Below, piece after piece: positions 4,735-6,780 of a DNA stretch of 6,780 nt. Source of the DNA: Spirochaetaceae bacterium (lineage in GTDB: Bacteria > Spirochaetota > Spirochaetia > Treponematales > Breznakiellaceae). Made by a program: the position numbers and the translations under genes. The stretch's first letter is position 1; each line of letters starts with the position of its first letter. The stretch lies in the NCBI GenBank assembly GCA_031280705.1, contig JAITGJ010000016.1, forward strand, positions 1-6,780, written 5' to 3'. Under the pieces are notes generated by a model. It made no database searches. It was not told the DNA's origin and was given only the letters and a program-made list of their open reading frames with translations.

Positions 4735-5148
4735 TTACTGTCTGTCCGTCGCGGGCAGAAGATGTTCCGCGAGCAGTTTTCGCTTGTCTTCCGGCAGGGG
4801 CGTACTTTCGTGCCTGACAAAATCGTAATGGACGGCGACAACGTGCCCCTTCGCGCAGAGCCGCCCCTCCTGCCATGCTTCGTGGTAAATCGTAAATGAT
4901 GTAACGCCGATTTTTTCGATCCAGGTGCGGATTTCCACCTCCGGGTACAGGAACATCTGATCCAGATAATCATAATCCGCATGCGCCAAAATAAGATTCC
5001 ACGCGGCGGGATCGAGATTCATGACAGGGTTGAAAATTCTGAATACGCCGTTTCTGCCCGTCTCAAACCACATGGCAAGAACAATGTTGTTGATGTGTCC
5101 AAGGCCGTCAGCATCGCCGAAACGGGGCTCTATGGTAACAGTAAACAT
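4735..5148 (-). CDS. hotdog-fold acyl-CoA thioesterase (4HBT/YbgC-like)
   Basis: It probably hydrolyses an acyl-CoA (or acyl-ACP) thioester in the cytoplasm; the substrate cannot be named. The 137-aa length suits a single hotdog domain. The N-terminal signature RFGDADGLGHINN (9-21) is the family's F-x-D-x-D-x-x-G-H-x-N-N motif. D14 falls at the position of the catalytic Asp17 of 4-hydroxybenzoyl-CoA thioesterase, by my recollection of that enzyme. The long helix (about 23-45) and the strands VEIRTWIEKIGVTSFTIYHE (about 73-92) and GHVVAVHYDF (about 102-111) follow in the expected order. ATG at 5148 is chosen because AAGGAG lies 6 nt upstream; an in-frame TTG at 5169 lies upstream of that site. 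It is a lone gene: convergent with chrA across the repeat cluster and divergent from the isocitrate dehydrogenase gene. Its last codons (ATDRQ) run into DNA resembling the neighbouring repeat. Confidence 0.88.
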   Translation of the reverse strand: MFTVTIEPRFGDADGLGHINNIVLAMWFETGRNGVFRIFNPVMNLDPAAWNLILAHADYDYLDQMFLYPEVEIRTWIEKIGVTSFTIYHEAWQEGRLCAKGHVVAVHYDFVRHESTPLPEDKRKLLAEHLLPATDRQ

Positions 5149-5154
5149 GCCGCT

Positions 5155-5160
5155 CTCCTT
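5155..5160 (-). promoter_or_regulatory. ribosome-binding site fixing the thioesterase start
   Basis: On the minus strand AAGGAG lies 6 nt before ATG 5148. It rules against the upstream TTG at 5169, which lacks a comparable site. Confidence 0.8.
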
Positions 5161-5180
5161 TGGAAGCAAAATCCGTACTG

Positions 5181-5194
5181 GGGTTGTTTAACCC
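5181..5194. repeat. short palindrome in the thioesterase leader
   Basis: GGGTT (5181-5185) and AACCC (5190-5194) flank GTTT. On the minus strand it carries the 8-mer TAAACAAC (5190 to 5183), which also appears in the icd leader palindrome. It may be an operator. The arms are short, so chance is possible. Confidence 0.3.
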
Positions 5195-5205
5195 GCCGGA
5201 ATGCT

Positions 5206-5211
5206 ATCATA
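5206..5211 (-). promoter_or_regulatory. possible -10 element for the thioesterase gene
   Basis: TATGAT on the minus strand (5 of 6 matches to TATAAT) would place the transcript start near 5199, about 50 nt before the ATG. No convincing -35 is seen near 5229-5234 (CAGCTT on that strand), so this rests on the hexamer alone. Confidence 0.35.
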
Positions 5212-5301
5212 AAACGCGGGTGAAAGAAAAGCTGTCCGCGCCCGGATCACCGCGTTCCCCGCCGGGAAGACCCGCATTCGCCGCTCCCCCCTTCGTGCTT
5301 C

Positions 5302-5330
5302 TTTTCGCGCTTCCTTCCTTTAAGTATAAT
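5302..5330 (+). promoter_or_regulatory. promoter of the isocitrate dehydrogenase gene
   Basis: A perfect TATAAT (5325-5330) has a weak -35, TTTTCG (5302-5307), at a 17-bp spacing. The start would be near 5337, giving a leader of about 66 nt. The DNA upstream (about 5280-5320) is pyrimidine-rich. Confidence 0.55.
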
Positions 5331-5338
5331 AGAAACTG

Positions 5339-5388
5339 CGCCAACCTGGCGAAGTTTCAGAACAAGTCCAAAGTTGCTAAACAACTTT
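5339..5388 (+). promoter_or_regulatory. two-hairpin leader of the isocitrate dehydrogenase mRNA
   Basis: Hairpin 1 is CGCCA (5339-5343) with TGGCG (5347-5351), loop ACC, at the predicted 5' end of the mRNA. Hairpin 2 is AAAGTTG (5370-5376) with CAACTTT (5382-5388), loop CTAAA, ending 5 nt before the GGAGG ribosome-binding site (5394-5398). Hairpin 2 could shield ribosome entry, or its 7-5-7 palindrome could be a DNA operator. It matches no riboswitch I recognise. Confidence 0.4.
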
Positions 5389-5402
5389 ATCATGGAGGAA
5401 CG

Positions 5403-6602
5403 ATGAAAATCAGCATGAAAACACCCCTGGTGGAAATTGACGGAGATGAAATGACCCGCGTGCTCTGGGCGCTGATAAAAGAAAAACTGATTGTGCCGTG
5501 GGTTGATCTCAAGACCGAATATTTTGATTTGGCCCTGATGAACCGCGACGCAACGGAGGACCGGATCACGGAAGAAGCGGCGCGCGCGATTATGCGCCTT
5601 GGCGTGGGCGTAAAATGCGCCACCATTACCGGAAACGCCGCGCGGATGAAAGAATACGGCCTCCGCGCGCTTTACCCCAGCCCCAACGCAACCATCCGCG
5701 CGATTCTGGACGGCACAGTATTCAGAAAGCCCATCCCGTCCACCGCGATCCGGCCCGGCATTTCCTCCTGGAAAAAGCCCATCGTGATTGGCCGCCACGC
5801 ATACGGCGATGTGTACAAAAGCGCCGAAATGTCGATCGGGGAACCGGGAACGGTAGAATTAGTGTTCACGCCGTCAGGCGGCGGTGAAGCGCGCAGAATA
5901 ACGGTCGCCGAAATGAAAGGCAGCGGGATCGTACAGGGCATGCATAATCTTGATGATTCGATACGGAGTTTTGCCCGCGCCTGTTTCAGATATGCGGTGA
6001 GCGAAAAACTTCCCCTCTGGTTTGCCGCGAAAGATACCATTTCCACAATTTACGACGGCCGTTTCCGGGATATTTTTGAAGAAGTGTACCGGACGGAATT
6101 CGCGGAAAAATGCGCCGCCGCCGGAATCGGGTATTTTTATACGTTGATCGATGACGCCGTGGCCCGTGCCGTCAAGAGCGAAGGGGGATTTCTCTGGGCC
6201 TGCAAAAATTATGACGGCGATGTTATGAGCGACATGATCGCCAGCGCCGCGGGAAGCCTCGCCATGATGACCAGCGTACTGGTCTCACCCTCCGGCGCGG
6301 TGGAATACGAAGCCGCGCACGGCACGGTGCAGCAGCACTACTACCGCTGGCAAAAGGGAGAAAAAACAAGCACCAATCCCGCCGCGCTGCTGTTTGCCTG
6401 GACGGGGGCGCTCGCTAACCGGGGAGAACGGGACGGCATCGAAGCGCTTTCCGCCTTTGCGCGGCGCCTTGAAGACGCTTCGCTTGCGGCCATCGCCGCC
6501 GGGGAAATGACCGGCGATCTGGCGCGTCTTGCCGTGCAGAGCCCGCAAAAAATCCTCGATTCATGGGAGTTTGTGGACGCAATCGCCCGAAGGCTCGCCT
6601 GA
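5403..6602 (+). CDS. icd: isocitrate dehydrogenase, homodimeric eukaryote-like class
   Basis: It oxidatively decarboxylates isocitrate to 2-oxoglutarate in the cytoplasm, supplying carbon for glutamate and reducing power. It is 399 aa and aligns along its length with human IDH1/IDH2. Substrate residues are all present: T76, S93 (in SPNATIR), R99, R108 and R131 (in IGRHAYGD; human R132). So are catalytic Y138 and K210, and the metal aspartates D250, D273 and D277. ATG 5403 follows GGAGG (5394-5398) and begins MKISMKTPLVEIDGDEMTR, the normal start. The in-frame extension to 5160 crosses the promoter and is noncoding. The cofactor loop is odd: AHGTVTRHY of typical NADP enzymes is AHGTVQQHY here (306-313), so the arginine that binds the NADP 2'-phosphate (human R314) is Q311, while H312 (human H315) and K258 (human K260) remain, and human Q257 is R255. 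Cofactor preference should therefore not be assumed. It is transcribed alone. Confidence 0.95.
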   Translation: MKISMKTPLVEIDGDEMTRVLWALIKEKLIVPWVDLKTEYFDLALMNRDATEDRITEEAARAIMRLGVGVKCATITGNAARMKEYGLRALYPSPNATIRAILDGTVFRKPIPSTAIRPGISSWKKPIVIGRHAYGDVYKSAEMSIGEPGTVELVFTPSGGGEARRITVAEMKGSGIVQGMHNLDDSIRSFARACFRYAVSEKLPLWFAAKDTISTIYDGRFRDIFEEVYRTEFAEKCAAAGIGYFYTLIDDAVARAVKSEGGFLWACKNYDGDVMSDMIASAAGSLAMMTSVLVSPSGAVEYEAAHGTVQQHYYRWQKGEKTSTNPAALLFAWTGALANRGERDGIEALSAFARRLEDASLAAIAAGEMTGDLARLAVQSPQKILDSWEFVDAIARRLA

Positions 6603-6645
6603 ACCCGCGCGCCACACCCTGCCCGCCATCCCCATTCGTGTGTAC

Positions 6646-6674
6646 TGGGTTTTGCGGCAACGCCGCAAAACCCA
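6646..6674. repeat. perfect 13-bp-stem hairpin after icd (loop AAC)
   Basis: TGGGTTTTGCGGC (6646-6658) and GCCGCAAAACCCA (6662-6674) are perfect reverse complements. It lies 43 nt after the icd stop and probably marks the transcript's 3' end, but no U-run follows. The sequence between the stop and the hairpin (6603-6645) shows nothing recognisable. Confidence 0.7.
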
Positions 6675-6675
6675 A

Positions 6676-6707
6676 GCCCAATATCCGCACGGATGCGGAT
6701 ATTGGGC
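6676..6707. repeat. perfect 14-bp-stem hairpin, tandem with the previous one (loop CGGA)
   Basis: GCCCAATATCCGCA (6676-6689) and TGCGGATATTGGGC (6694-6707) are perfect reverse complements. One base separates it from the preceding hairpin. The right arm ends 5 bp before the next -35 element. The loop could also pair differently (ATCCG with CGGAT). The pair of hairpins insulates icd from the downstream promoter. Confidence 0.7.
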
Positions 6708-6712
6708 AGGGC

Positions 6713-6741
6713 TTGACACGCCGCCGGGCACCGGGCATACT
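6713..6741 (+). promoter_or_regulatory. strong sigma70-type promoter for a gene beyond the window
   Basis: A perfect -35 TTGACA (6713-6718), a 17-bp spacer and -10 CATACT (6736-6741, 4 of 6) predict a start near 6748. CGCCGCC (6719-6725) and GGCGGCG (6747-6753) form inverted arms around the -10, a possible operator or start-site hairpin. No start codon with a ribosome-binding site is seen in 6742-6780, so the gene begins outside the window. Confidence 0.6.
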
Positions 6742-6780
6742 CAAGCGGCGGCGGTTATCGCGGCGTAAATCAGCATGCAC

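Noticed and set aside
5160..5402. In-frame upstream extension of icd
   Set aside because: It crosses the perfect TATAAT, the leader hairpins and the GGAGG site, and it overlaps the thioesterase ribosome-binding region on the other strand. The protein aligns from ATG 5403.

Overview
The window reads as a piece of chromosome from a GC-rich, host-associated spirochaete, most likely a gut-type Treponema. The evidence is a short lipoprotein with a relaxed spirochaete-style lipobox followed by an Asn/Gly/Thr-rich tether, and a 230-residue protein of a kind I associate with such treponemes. Most genes are strongly GC-biased: sampled 60-base blocks are about 57-75% GC. The lipoprotein gene is much poorer in GC, about 44% over 901-1320 by hand count. 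The genus is an inference; there is no rRNA in the window.

Layout. 60-752 (+) encodes an uncharacterised 230-aa protein. 753-881 is a densely palindromic gap. 882-1325 (+) encodes a small secreted lipoprotein with a GC-rich hairpin behind it. A promoter with an extended -10 sits directly against the start of aspS (1517-3418, +), which overlaps the first of two half-size chromate-transporter (ChrA-family) genes (3415-4002 and 4002-4550, +). The three look like one translationally coupled transcript. 4551-4734 lies between convergent genes and is filled by a composite repeat: two near-identical 28-bp direct repeats and two perfect 15-bp-stem hairpins. 4735-5148 (-) encodes a hotdog-fold acyl-CoA thioesterase. 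After a divergent control region (5149-5402), 5403-6602 (+) encodes an isocitrate dehydrogenase of the eukaryote-like homodimeric class. 6603-6780 holds two back-to-back perfect hairpins and then a strong sigma70-type promoter (TTGACA, 17 bp, CATACT) for a gene beyond the window. No gap exceeds 300 bases.

Function. The genes are mostly housekeeping: tRNA charging, 2-oxoglutarate/NAD(P)H supply, acyl-CoA hydrolysis and anion transport. There is no obvious defence system, phage or complete insertion sequence. The points worth a second look are (1) the repeat cluster at 4571-4724 and the wider habit of perfect 13-15 bp hairpins without U-tracts in the gaps; (2) a predicted leaderless aspS transcript; (3) AspRS residues that match the non-discriminating type; (4) loss of the usual NADP 2'-phosphate arginine in the isocitrate dehydrogenase; and (5) the unusual coupling of a tRNA synthetase to a split anion transporter.
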